Of a stretch of 64,000 nucleotides of DNA, positions 57,101 to 63,370 are shown piece after piece. Each line of letters starts with the position of its first letter. Positions within the stretch are counted from its first letter, which is position 1. Made by a program: the position numbers and the translations under genes. Under the pieces are notes generated by a model. The model made no database searches. It saw only the letters and a program-made list of their open reading frames with translations, and was not told the origin of the DNA. The stretch covers positions 1 to 64,000 of the forward strand of contig JAADII010000025.1 of the NCBI GenBank assembly GCA_013151415.1, in the 5' to 3' direction. The DNA is from Chloroflexota bacterium. GTDB lineage: Bacteria > Chloroflexota > Anaerolineae > J102.

Positions 57101-57139
57101 TGGAACTTCTTTTCGTCTACGGGACGCTACGACTTCCAC
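57101..57139 (+). repeat. GGCT gene-start repeat, copy A
   Basis: Starting at ATG 57101 the plus strand encodes MELLFVYGTLRLP and then departs. It matches the start of the intact gamma-glutamylcyclotransferase gene at 58664 in 31 of the first 36 bases, with most differences silent. It lies between the higBA promoter and the next TA module. Confidence 0.85.
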
Positions 57140-57154
57140 CTGACAACTTGTCTT

Positions 57155-57502
57155 CTAAAACGATTTGTCGACCGACTGCGCAAGCTTTGCAGAGTCTGTG
57201 ATGGGCTCCACAGCCAACTTCAAGCCTAGCGCCTCCAGCAAGGCCTTCAGGCTTGACAGCTGAGGATTGCCGTTATCCGAGAGAATGCGATAGATGTTTT
57301 CGCGATTCAATGATGTATCTTGTGCAAGTTGCGAAATCCCTCTAGCCTTAGCGACATCTCTAAGCGCCAGTAGAAAGACCTCTTGAGAACCTTCTTCCAG
57401 CGCGGCGTTCAAATAGGCCGCAGCCTCTTCAGGATTTCTTAGATCTTGCAGCAGGCCTTCTTCATAACTAACAGATGCGTTACTGACGGATACTTTATTC
57501 AT
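57155..57502 (-). CDS. Addiction-module antidote (XRE-type antitoxin)
   Basis: The 115-residue protein has an N-terminal toxin-binding part (SYEEGLLQDLRNPEEAAAYLNAALEEGSQEVFLLALRDVAKARG) and a C-terminal helix-turn-helix (SQLAQDTSLNRENIYRILSDNGNPQLSSLKALLEALGL), the form of the HigA-2-like addiction-module antidotes. ATG 57502 overlaps the toxin stop by 4 nt (ATGA) and has GGAGG 6 nt upstream. It differs strongly from the HigA at 56446. Confidence 0.9.
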   Translation of the reverse strand: MNKVSVSNASVSYEEGLLQDLRNPEEAAAYLNAALEEGSQEVFLLALRDVAKARGISQLAQDTSLNRENIYRILSDNGNPQLSSLKALLEALGLKLAVEPITDSAKLAQSVDKSF

Positions 57503-57834
57503 TTTGACCTCCGTTGGTAGTCTCGCCAATAATCTCTTGCTTTTTGGATATCGCGCCTCTGTGTTGACTTGTCACCTCCGCACAAAAGCAGGACGATGCG
57601 ACGTTCTGTTCGTGCAAAATAGACCCGATAGCCAGGACCATACCGAATCCGCAGTTCAAATATTCCACCGCCGAGCGATTTTACATCGCCAAAGTTGCCC
57701 AGCCGAATTCGGTTCAGACGAACCCGGATTTTGGCTCGTGCGCGAATGTCACGGAGTCCATGAAGCCACTCACGAAAGGGGTTCTTTCCCTTCGCCGTAA
57801 CATATTCCTCCAATATATAAAAGTCATCATTCAT
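57499..57834 (-). CDS. RelE/ParE-type toxin (addiction-module killer protein)
   Basis: The 111-residue protein has the killer-protein signature FREWLHGLRDIRARAKIRVRLNRI, LGNFGDVKSLGGGIFELRIRYGPGYRVYFA and IVLLLCGGDKSTQRRDIQKARDYW. It belongs to the RelE superfamily; target unproven. ATG 57834 is used; the frame continues upstream across the GGCT repeat B. A perfect palindrome overlaps its promoter. Confidence 0.92.
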   Translation of the reverse strand: MNDDFYILEEYVTAKGKNPFREWLHGLRDIRARAKIRVRLNRIRLGNFGDVKSLGGGIFELRIRYGPGYRVYFARTERRIVLLLCGGDKSTQRRDIQKARDYWRDYQRRSK

Positions 57835-57842
57835 GCAAAACA

Positions 57843-57876
57843 GTGTAGCATAAATGCTACACCCTTGCAAAGTCAA
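57843..57876 (-). promoter_or_regulatory. Promoter and operator of the second TA module
   Basis: Minus strand: TTGACT (57871-57876), an 18-nt spacer and TATGCT (57847-57852). The palindrome GTGTAGCAT-AA-ATGCTACAC (57843-57862) covers the -10 box. The -35 box touches the first base of repeat B. Confidence 0.7.
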
Positions 57877-57916
57877 TGAGGGAACTCCTCTTCGTCTACG
57901 GAATGCTACGGCCTCC
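57876..57916 (+). repeat. GGCT gene-start repeat, copy B
   Basis: From ATG 57876 the plus strand encodes MRELLFVYGMLRPP, then departs. Apart from one extra codon after the ATG it closely matches copies A and C. It lies between the second and third TA modules. Confidence 0.85.
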
Positions 57917-57965
57917 ACTCGAGAATTTTCTGTGCGCCGCGCGGCCGGCCCCACCCTCCCTTAAC

Positions 57966-57998
57966 AACTTGACGGATTTGACGAAGACCAAGGGATTT
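57966..57998 (+). repeat. Possible glyS 3'-end fragment
   Basis: The frame from 57966 reads NLTDLTKTKGF, like the C-terminus of GlyS in this window (ADLTKLRGF at 56434-56457); the shared DNA core is CGGATTTGAC followed by AAG. The match is short and could be chance. Confidence 0.35.
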
Positions 57999-58024
57999 TA
58001 CATCCCCTTCTCGTCTGTTATAAT
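57997..58024 (+). promoter_or_regulatory. Promoter of the third TA module
   Basis: TTTACA (57997-58002), a 16-nt spacer and a perfect TATAAT (58019-58024), about 44 nt before the start codon. Confidence 0.6.
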
Positions 58025-58067
58025 GGATTGAGTTTATCATATAGCTCGCTTCACAAGGTTCGAATCT

Positions 58068-58325
58068 ATGGATACTGTAATGAAAGCCGTCGAATTGACC
58101 GGGATCGTCGATGAGAATCAAAAATTGCAAATCGACGGAAAAGTGCCCATCCGGGGGCCCAAACACGTACGCGTGATACTGCTTTATCCGATGGAGGATG
58201 ATGACATCGGCGAACAAGAATGGCTCTATGCAGCCGCACGGAATCCCGCGTTTGATTTTTTGAGAGAGCCGTCCGAGGATATCTATACCGTGGACGAGGG
58301 CCGTCCTTTCCATGACGAGATATAA
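58068..58325 (+). CDS. Antitoxin partner of the MazF/PemK-type toxin
   Basis: The 85-residue protein starts with a beta-strand-rich part (VELTGIVDENQKLQIDGKVPI, then HVRVILLYP), like small DUF104/AbrB-type antitoxins, and ends with an acidic segment (EPSEDIYTVDEGRPFHDEI) that could mask the toxin. It overlaps the toxin gene by 14 nt. ATG 58068 is used; ATG 58080 is possible. The family name is uncertain. Confidence 0.72.
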   Translation: MDTVMKAVELTGIVDENQKLQIDGKVPIRGPKHVRVILLYPMEDDDIGEQEWLYAAARNPAFDFLREPSEDIYTVDEGRPFHDEI

Positions 58326-58653
58326 AGTTGTGCTCATCCCCTTTCCGTTCGACGATCTGTCTGCGAAAAAAGTCCGGCCGGCCGTTTGCCTGACCGATCC
58401 CATTGGGCCGCACAGACATGTTGTCCTGGCGTTCATCACCAGTCGAATACCCGCAGAGCTGCTGGAAACAGATTTTGTCATCGATGCCCATGCATCTGAT
58501 TTTGCAACTACCGGTCTTAAAGTCAGCTCGACATTACGCCTCCATCGTTTGATGACGGTCACGACGTCGCTAATACTCCGTGAATTGGGAATATTGCCTC
58601 CAAGAATGCAGTTGGAAGTGGAGAGACGACTGCGGAAGCTGTTCTTGATTTAA
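58312..58653 (+). CDS. MazF/PemK-type mRNA interferase toxin
   Basis: The 113-residue protein has the MazF barrel pattern: YKVVLIPFPFDDLSAKKVRPAVCL (the FPF..D....KxRP motif), VVLAFITSRI, and STLRLHRLMTVTTSLILRELGIL. MazF-type toxins cut mRNA at short sequences. It is coupled to the antitoxin and ends 10 nt before the GGCT gene. Confidence 0.9.
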   Translation: MTRYKVVLIPFPFDDLSAKKVRPAVCLTDPIGPHRHVVLAFITSRIPAELLETDFVIDAHASDFATTGLKVSSTLRLHRLMTVTTSLILRELGILPPRMQLEVERRLRKLFLI

Positions 58654-58663
58654 CAAGCGTGAC

Positions 58664-58702
58664 ATGGAACTTCTCTTCGTCTACGGAACGTTACGGCCTC
58701 CG
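58664..58702 (+). repeat. GGCT gene-start repeat, copy C (intact gene)
   Basis: First 13 codons of the complete GGCT gene, encoding MELLFVYGTLRPP; direct-oriented with copies A (57101) and B (57876), about 775-790 bp apart each time. Confidence 0.85.
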
Positions 58703-59071
58703 AACGGGGATGTCTTGGTCGAGGACGCGCGGTTTTTTCCGCTGATCGAGCCGTGGGTTCGGGGATGGACGCCGGCGCGGCTTGAGGGCGCGGTTTTGTA
58801 TGATTTGGGCGCGTTTCCGGCCGCGCGTCCAGGCCGGGGCGCGATCGTGGGCGATTTACTTCGGGTGGAGGAGGAAGCCCTGGCCGAGACCGACCGCATC
58901 GAGGGGCATCCTGATTTCTTTTATCGCGAACGCGTGCGCGTGAAGACGGAGGAGGGCGAGGAAGAGTCCTGGATCTATTGGGCGCCCGAGAGCCTGGTTG
59001 AGGGGCGGTCGCGAATTGTGGGCGGGGATTGGTTCGCGCGGGATCGGGATGCGGACCGGGATGCAGATTAG
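58664..59071 (+). CDS. Gamma-glutamylcyclotransferase-like (AIG2) protein
   Basis: The 135-residue protein has the family's FVYGTLRPP substrate loop at 4-12, GAVLYDLGAFPAA, a Glu in the IVGDLLRVEEEAL region and the catalytic-type Glu in DRIEGHPDFFYR, ending with a charged RDRDADRDAD tail. Such proteins release pyroglutamate from gamma-glutamyl compounds. Its first ~39 bp are copy C of the repeat seen at 57101 and 57876; this is the only complete copy. The MazF-type gene ends 10 nt upstream, so it may be read from the TA promoter. It may serve the GS-like gamma-glutamyl cluster, but that is speculation. Confidence 0.85.
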   Translation: MELLFVYGTLRPPNGDVLVEDARFFPLIEPWVRGWTPARLEGAVLYDLGAFPAARPGRGAIVGDLLRVEEEALAETDRIEGHPDFFYRERVRVKTEEGEEESWIYWAPESLVEGRSRIVGGDWFARDRDADRDAD

Positions 59072-59254
59072 AAATCACGCCCACCAAACTCATGGCTTGG
59101 GGCGAGCACGGCGAGGGACGCTGGCCGGGCGAAGTTGTGCAAAAGGTGTGCGTTTCACCGACGAAGAGATGAATTCGCATTCGATAAAATATGATGGGGC
59201 AAGGAAGCCCCGGCGCGCAATGCGGAACCCCGGCCCTTGACGCCACTTTGACGA

Positions 59255-59839
59255 TTAGGCTGGCTGAAGCGCGTGGAGTCTCCGTTCGTGCAGCAATTGT
59301 GCAACGCCATCATCCGTTAGCTCCACTTCCACATATAGTTCGCCCGAGCGATAGGTTCTTTTCACCGGGAAAGGCGAACGTTGAAGCAGGCGCAGCACCG
59401 GTTGGTTTGTGGCAATAAGCACGGCAATGAGTTTGCGAACGCCCGAGGCGTATGCGTCGAGCGCAGCCAGGCGCAATAGTTCGCGACCAATGCCCTTGCG
59501 TTGCATGTCGTCGCGAACAGTCAGCGCAATTTCGGCCGTCTCTTCATCCAGGCGCACCCATCGCACTCCGGCGACAGGCGCGTTGGCCCGGTCTGGCAGA
59601 TCCACGAAGGCCAGCCAGCCGCGTCCGTTCTTTGTCGCGTTTTCGGCCATTTCGACCGCTGTTTGCTTCACCAGATGAGGATCTGGCGCGTCCAATGGTT
59701 CGTGAAAACGGAGATAACGACTTTCTGGACTAAGATGTTCGAATATGTCCACCAAATGGGGCGCATCGTCCGCGCGCATAGGTCGCACGCGCACCCAGGC
59801 GCCATCATCGGCTTGAAATGCATAGGTTGAGGGTGTCAT
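59255..59839 (-). CDS. GNAT-family N-acetyltransferase
   Basis: The 194-residue protein has a GNAT fold: VRVRPMRADDAPHLVDIFEHLSPESRYLRFHEP near the start, WLAFVD strand, EIALTVRDDMQRKGIGRELLRLAALDAY with the acetyl-CoA loop Q-R-K-G-I-G at about 120, and ATNQPVLRLLQRSPF. The opening resembles the acetyltransferase domain of Pat-type protein lysine acetyltransferases. ATG 59839 has GGAGGTGG 5 nt upstream. A perfect palindrome lies over the upstream edge of that ribosome-binding site, and its promoter is at 59875-59903. Confidence 0.87.
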   Translation of the reverse strand: MTPSTYAFQADDGAWVRVRPMRADDAPHLVDIFEHLSPESRYLRFHEPLDAPDPHLVKQTAVEMAENATKNGRGWLAFVDLPDRANAPVAGVRWVRLDEETAEIALTVRDDMQRKGIGRELLRLAALDAYASGVRKLIAVLIATNQPVLRLLQRSPFPVKRTYRSGELYVEVELTDDGVAQLLHERRLHALQPA

Positions 59840-59848
59840 AATCCACCT

Positions 59849-59871
59849 CCTGTGACGCGTCGCGTCACAGG
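59849..59871 (-). promoter_or_regulatory. Perfect palindrome at the GNAT ribosome-binding site
   Basis: CCTGTGACGCG-T-CGCGTCACAGG (59849-59871) is an 11-bp perfect inverted repeat with a one-base centre. On the mRNA it forms the very 5' end and its last bases are the first bases of the GGAGG ribosome-binding sequence. Confidence 0.75.
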
Positions 59872-59874
59872 GGT

Positions 59875-59903
59875 AGCTTATCATCTTTTGCCTCTTTTCG
59901 CAA
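59875..59903 (-). promoter_or_regulatory. Promoter of the GNAT gene
   Basis: Minus strand: TTGCGA (59898-59903), a 17-nt spacer and TAAGCT (59875-59880). Transcription would begin at the outer edge of the palindrome. Confidence 0.5.
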
Positions 59904-59956
59904 GCGTCCCGCGAAGTTGGATGGTGGACGCATCGTGTCAGCCCAGGAAGCGAACT

Positions 59957-61279
59957 TCAGAAGGAAAATGCTCGCAAAAGCGCGAGGAGACAACCTCCGG
60001 GTGCGGGAATTGGCTTGGGGGGTTTGGGTTCGGGTGTGGGTTCCGGTTCGGGTTCGGGCGTGGGTTCAGGCTCTGGCTCGGGCGTGGGTTCGGGTTCGGG
60101 CTCGGGCGTGGGCTCAGGCGTAGGTTCAGGTTCGGTTTGGCCCGCTTGCCAGGCCGCGTGCGCGTCGCCTCGTCCCGCGCCCTGTGCGTTCTTATCCAGC
60201 CCCATGTCCACGGCTGTAGCCATCAGGCGCTCTTTCACCTGCCTCGGGGTTAAATCGGGTTCGGCTTCGAGCAACAAAGCCACAACGCCGGTTGCATGGG
60301 GCGTGGCCATGCTGGTTCCCGAAAGTTCAGTGTAATAGTCGTCGATCACCCGTCCCAGCGCTGTGCCGCTGGCTCGCGGGGCGATGATCTTGTAGCCCGG
60401 AAAGCAGATATCGGGCTTCACGCGGCCATCTTTGGTGGGTCCGCGCGAAGAAAAGTCAGCGATGGTGTCATTATCGGTGCTGGCTCCCACGGTGATCACT
60501 TCGCGCGCACAGCCCGGCGAACCCACCGTGCGCGGTCTGGGGCCGGCGTTGCCTGCGGCCACCACCACAACCACGCCCTCGGCTACGGCTGCGTCACAGG
60601 CTTCGGAGAGCGCGTCCGTGCCATCGCATTGGATGTCGCTTCCCAGGCTCATGTTCACCACGTGAACGTTTTGGTCCAACGCCCATTCCAGGCCGGCGAT
60701 AACCCCGCTCATGCGGCCACTGCCATCATCGGACAACACTTTGGCTATGAACAGTTCCGATTTGGGAGCGACGCCGCGATATCTGCCGCCGCCGGCCTCG
60801 CCGGAGCCAGCGATGATGCCGGCCACATGCGTGCCATGACCATTTCCATCCTGCACATCGCCTTTGCCCGAAAAATCCTGTTGGCCGCTGATGCGCTCCT
60901 TGATATCAGGATGATTCAGGTCGCAGCCTGTATCCAACACCGCCACTCTGATCCCTTGGCCTTGGCCGCTTGCGGCCCACACCTGCGGCGCACCGATAAG
61001 CGGAACCGATTGATCCAGCATGGTGTGCACCGGATAATCATACCAGATTCGCTCCACCATGGGGTTTTCGGCCAGGCTACGGATGGCCGCGGGCGCGCCT
61101 TCCATAGCGCTGGCCGGCACAATACGATATGAGGCCATGACCGTCATGTCGCTGGGAATGGCTGCGGTGATGACGCCCACAGGCATGGGTTTGTATCGCA
61201 CAATCACTGGCACCATGGCGTCTTCGGGCGTTTCGGTCAAAATGCGTTCCAAATCAGGATGAAGCGTGCCTTCACTCAT
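59957..61279 (-). CDS. S8 family (subtilisin-like) serine protease
   Basis: The 440-residue protein starts with an I9-like propeptide (about 20-95: [13 protein letters not shown] ... YDYPVHTML), then the subtilase domain with the triad Asp in VAVLDTGCD (about 127), His in GHGTHVAG (about 160) and Ser in SGTSMATPH (about 327). After about 385 comes an EPTPEPEP repeat and the tail [13 protein letters not shown]. No signal peptide is visible, so it is either cytosolic or secreted by another route; the hydrophobic tail with Cys may anchor it. ATG 61279 has AGGAG about 10 nt upstream. A separate propeptide-like gene lies upstream on the same strand. Confidence 0.92.
   Translation of the reverse strand: MSEGTLHPDLERILTETPEDAMVPVIVRYKPMPVGVITAAIPSDMTVMASYRIVPASAMEGAPAAIRSLAENPMVERIWYDYPVHTMLDQSVPLIGAPQVWAASGQGQGIRVAVLDTGCDLNHPDIKERISGQQDFSGKGDVQDGNGHGTHVAGIIAGSGEAGGGRYRGVAPKSELFIAKVLSDDGSGRMSGVIAGLEWALDQNVHVVNMSLGSDIQCDGTDALSEACDAAVAEGVVVVVAAGNAGPRPRTVGSPGCAREVITVGASTDNDTIADFSSRGPTKDGRVKPDICFPGYKIIAPRASGTALGRVIDDYYTELSGTSMATPHATGVVALLLEAEPDLTPRQVKERLMATAVDMGLDKNAQGAGRGDAHAAWQAGQTEPEPTPEPTPEPEPEPTPEPEPEPTPEPEPEPTPEPKPPKPIPAPGGCLLALLRAFSF
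60020..60140 (-). repeat. Tandem repeat coding for Glu-Pro-Thr-Pro units
   Basis: The stretch repeats 6- and 24-bp units of the type GGTTCGGGTTCGGGCGT (plus strand), giving EPEPEPTP blocks in the protease. Such repeats change length easily. Confidence 0.75.
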
Positions 61280-61420
61280 GATGTCATTCTCCTTGAGAGA
61301 ATCGGCTTCGATTGAGCTCGATTGTTCCGCATGTGGCGGCGTATCCACAGCCAGAGATGCATGGGCGTGGAATCTCGGTGTGAAGAATCCGCATGAATCG
61401 GCGAAATTTCGACTCTTGTG

Positions 61421-61705
61421 TTATTGTCGCGTCCTCCAGGTATGCACCGGTTGGTCGGGTTCGATGCGCAGCACCCACGGCGCCTCGGCCAATTGCAATA
61501 ATTCGCGGGCGCGGCCCTCCACCGCCATCCCGCGAATGAGTCGCAAACGCCGTCTCACGGTGAGGCCCCTCGATTTGAGATCGGCCTGACAGGCATTGTT
61601 CCATTCCTTGCAGCGCACAATGGCCGAAACCCGAGCTTGTGGATCGGCTTCAAGCGCTTGTCGAAATGAGGGAGATAGTTTATCGCCGGATGAAGATGAA
61701 GTCAT
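61421..61705 (-). CDS. Stand-alone propeptide-like (I9-type) protein, possible protease inhibitor or chaperone
   Basis: The 94-residue protein aligns along about 65 residues with the propeptide of the neighbouring S8 protease: ARVSAIVRCKEW / [29 protein letters not shown] / [17 protein letters not shown], and LAEAPWVLRIEPDQPVHT / [18 protein letters not shown]. Subtilase propeptides fold their enzyme and then inhibit it; separate I9 proteins can act as inhibitors. No protease domain follows in frame. Its ATG lies 6 nt after a TAATAT -10 box, so it is probably leaderless. The protease starts 141 nt later. Confidence 0.75.
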   Translation of the reverse strand: MTSSSSGDKLSPSFRQALEADPQARVSAIVRCKEWNNACQADLKSRGLTVRRRLRLIRGMAVEGRARELLQLAEAPWVLRIEPDQPVHTWRTRQ

Positions 61706-61711
61706 GTTTTC

Positions 61712-61740
61712 ATATTACTCCAGCGTTGATGCAATGTCAA
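61712..61740 (-). promoter_or_regulatory. Promoter of the propeptide-like gene and protease
   Basis: Minus strand: a perfect TTGACA (61735-61740), a 17-nt spacer and TAATAT (61712-61717); the ATG at 61705 begins 7 nt after the box. Confidence 0.7.
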
Positions 61741-61935
61741 TGGGCTTGTTAGGGGCGTTTCACCATTAGGAGATGGGCGTCGAGCCAGTGGGAAAGGCGA
61801 CGGTTCAGGTTTGCGGGTGTTCGTTCGCGGCGGTATGACATTGATCCGATGGCGCGTCCGTTCGAATCATCGGATGATAAAACGGCGTGCAAGTTGCTCT
61901 CAAAGACCTGATTTCGGTTTTTTGCTTCCAGCGCG

Positions 61936-61941
61936 TACAAT
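61936..61941 (+). promoter_or_regulatory. -10 box giving a leaderless LuxR-type transcript
   Basis: TACAAT is followed after 7 nt by the ATG at 61949. The -35 region is weak. Confidence 0.45.
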
Positions 61942-61948
61942 GATGTTT

Positions 61949-62581
61949 ATGATCGCCGCCACCAGCCTGCTCATTTTCGCCTCGTCCGCGCTTCATCGCG
62001 AAGCATGGCGGGCTCTGCTTGGCTCTGCGCCGCATTTGCATCTCATGGGCGCGGTTGGCGATGTGCTCGAGTTGGGGAATGCGCCGGCGGTCTCCGCCAT
62101 TTTTGTCGATGCGCCCTCGTCTCGCCCTGCGCTGGCGCAGCAGATCCGCGAATGTCGTCCGGCCGCGGGTTTGCTTTTTCTTGTTCCATCTTATGATATG
62201 GACGAAGTTTTGCCTTTGTTGCGAGCGGGCGCTACGGGATGCATTTCGCACGACTCGACTGCGGCCGATCTGGCGCGAGCCATCATTGCGGTGGGACGTC
62301 ATGAATTGGCGTTGCCTCCCCAGGTGGCATCGCGCGTGCTTATTGCCATGGCGCGCGGTGAAGACGCGGACGCATCGATGATGGAGCCGCTCACCGCGCG
62401 TGAAGAAGAGGTGCTCGCGTTATTGGCCAGCGGTTTGACAAACAAAGACATCGCTCAAACTCTGTTCTTGAGCGTGCGCACGGTCGAGGCGCATCTACGC
62501 AATATCTACGGCAAGCTGGGGGTGCGTTCTCGCACAGAGGCCGCTTTGTGGGCCATCAAGCATGGTTATGGTGAAAAATAG
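61949..62581 (+). CDS. LuxR/NarL-type regulator with degenerate receiver
   Basis: The 210-residue protein has a receiver-like N-terminus (1-115) and a C-terminal LuxR helix-turn-helix (PLTAREEEVLALLASGLTNKDIAQTLFLSVRTVEAHLRNIYGKLGVRSRTEAALWA). The receiver lacks the paired acidic residues after strand 1 (LLIFASS instead of a DD), and the conserved Lys is His (GCISHD); an Asp remains at the usual phosphorylation strand (AIFVDAP). It is therefore unlikely to be controlled by ordinary phosphorylation. ATG 61949 is favoured by promoter position over the long upstream frame. No sensor kinase is adjacent. Confidence 0.85.
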   Translation: MIAATSLLIFASSALHREAWRALLGSAPHLHLMGAVGDVLELGNAPAVSAIFVDAPSSRPALAQQIRECRPAAGLLFLVPSYDMDEVLPLLRAGATGCISHDSTAADLARAIIAVGRHELALPPQVASRVLIAMARGEDADASMMEPLTAREEEVLALLASGLTNKDIAQTLFLSVRTVEAHLRNIYGKLGVRSRTEAALWAIKHGYGEK

Positions 62582-62651
62582 GTGATTTCACCGTGTTCGG
62601 CCAGAGTGAGGGCGGGTAGAATAAGAGCATCGCATCTGGAGGCGTCTTTCC

Positions 62652-63248
62652 ATGTCCAAAACATCGATCGCCGTGCTCGGCACATTGGCGGAATTCCACA
62701 AAGAATCCATTCCTTTTGATCTCAATGCCCTGGTGCAGCTGGTGTATGAGATCAATCCTGATTTGCTCTGTCTGGACATCTCGCCAGAACAGTGGCGAAC
62801 GCAAGACTTCGATGATTTGCCTCCCGAGTATCGCGAGGCTCTGTTGCCTTTGGCGTATCAAACCGATATTGTCGTGGTGCCCATTGGCGAATCGCTCCCT
62901 CCGCGAGAGCCCGGCGCGACCGGTTGGCGTGGAAAAGCGATCCTCCTATTGCGAAATTTGCTCGCCTGGCTGGAAAAGACCGCGCCCGGTCCCGAGGCCA
63001 TCAACAGCGGTTGGCGTCATGATCTGGCCAATCATTTGTATGAGTTGACGCTTCGCTTGGGGCAGGAGGATGCGGTGGCCGAGTTGGAGCGCCATCGGCG
63101 GGCGCTGATCGAAAACATTGTGGCCGCGGCCCGCAGAGATCCCGGCGCTCGCATTCTGGTGGTGGTCAACGTCCGGCATTGTCATCATATTCGGCCGGCT
63201 CTGCGTCATTATGAAGATATCGAGGTGAAAGACTTCAGCGAACTGTAA
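62652..63248 (+). CDS. Conserved-looking protein of unknown function
   Basis: The 198-residue protein begins KTSIAVLGTLAEFHKESIPFDL and goes on with INPDLLCLDISPEQW, TDIVVVPIGE, a helical middle and ARILVVVNVRHCHHIRPAL. The alternating strand and helix pattern with G-T-x-A-E-F-H at the start and a late VNVRHCHHI recalls TraB/TIKI-type folds, but I cannot name a family. GGAGG lies 10 nt before the ATG and TAGAAT 30 nt before that. It is on the same strand as the LuxR-type gene and follows by 70 nt. Confidence 0.75.
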   Translation: MSKTSIAVLGTLAEFHKESIPFDLNALVQLVYEINPDLLCLDISPEQWRTQDFDDLPPEYREALLPLAYQTDIVVVPIGESLPPREPGATGWRGKAILLLRNLLAWLEKTAPGPEAINSGWRHDLANHLYELTLRLGQEDAVAELERHRRALIENIVAAARRDPGARILVVVNVRHCHHIRPALRHYEDIEVKDFSEL

Positions 63249-63253
63249 ATGTT

Positions 63254-63269
63254 TAAGTGGAATCACTTA
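63254..63269. promoter_or_regulatory. Small palindrome upstream of the copper ATPase gene
   Basis: TAAGTG-GAAT-CACTTA is a perfect 6-bp inverted repeat about 100 nt before the ATG; it could be an operator, but no clear promoter is next to it. Confidence 0.3.
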
Positions 63270-63370
63270 GGTGAAGTTGCGTGGTATCGCTGTAGAAAAA
63301 AGATGGCGCATCCGTTAGACTGAAGGCATAGAAATCAACACATTCGCCCACGAACACTGGAGGTTCTATT

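Noticed and set aside
58030-58075. A GGTTCGAATC sequence resembling a tRNA T-loop
   Set aside because: No acceptor, D- or anticodon stem can be formed around it; it is the leader of the antitoxin gene.
59849-59871. CRP-like site (TGTGA ... TCACA)
   Set aside because: The half-sites are separated by nine bases instead of six, so a standard CRP/FNR site is not supported; kept only as a palindrome.
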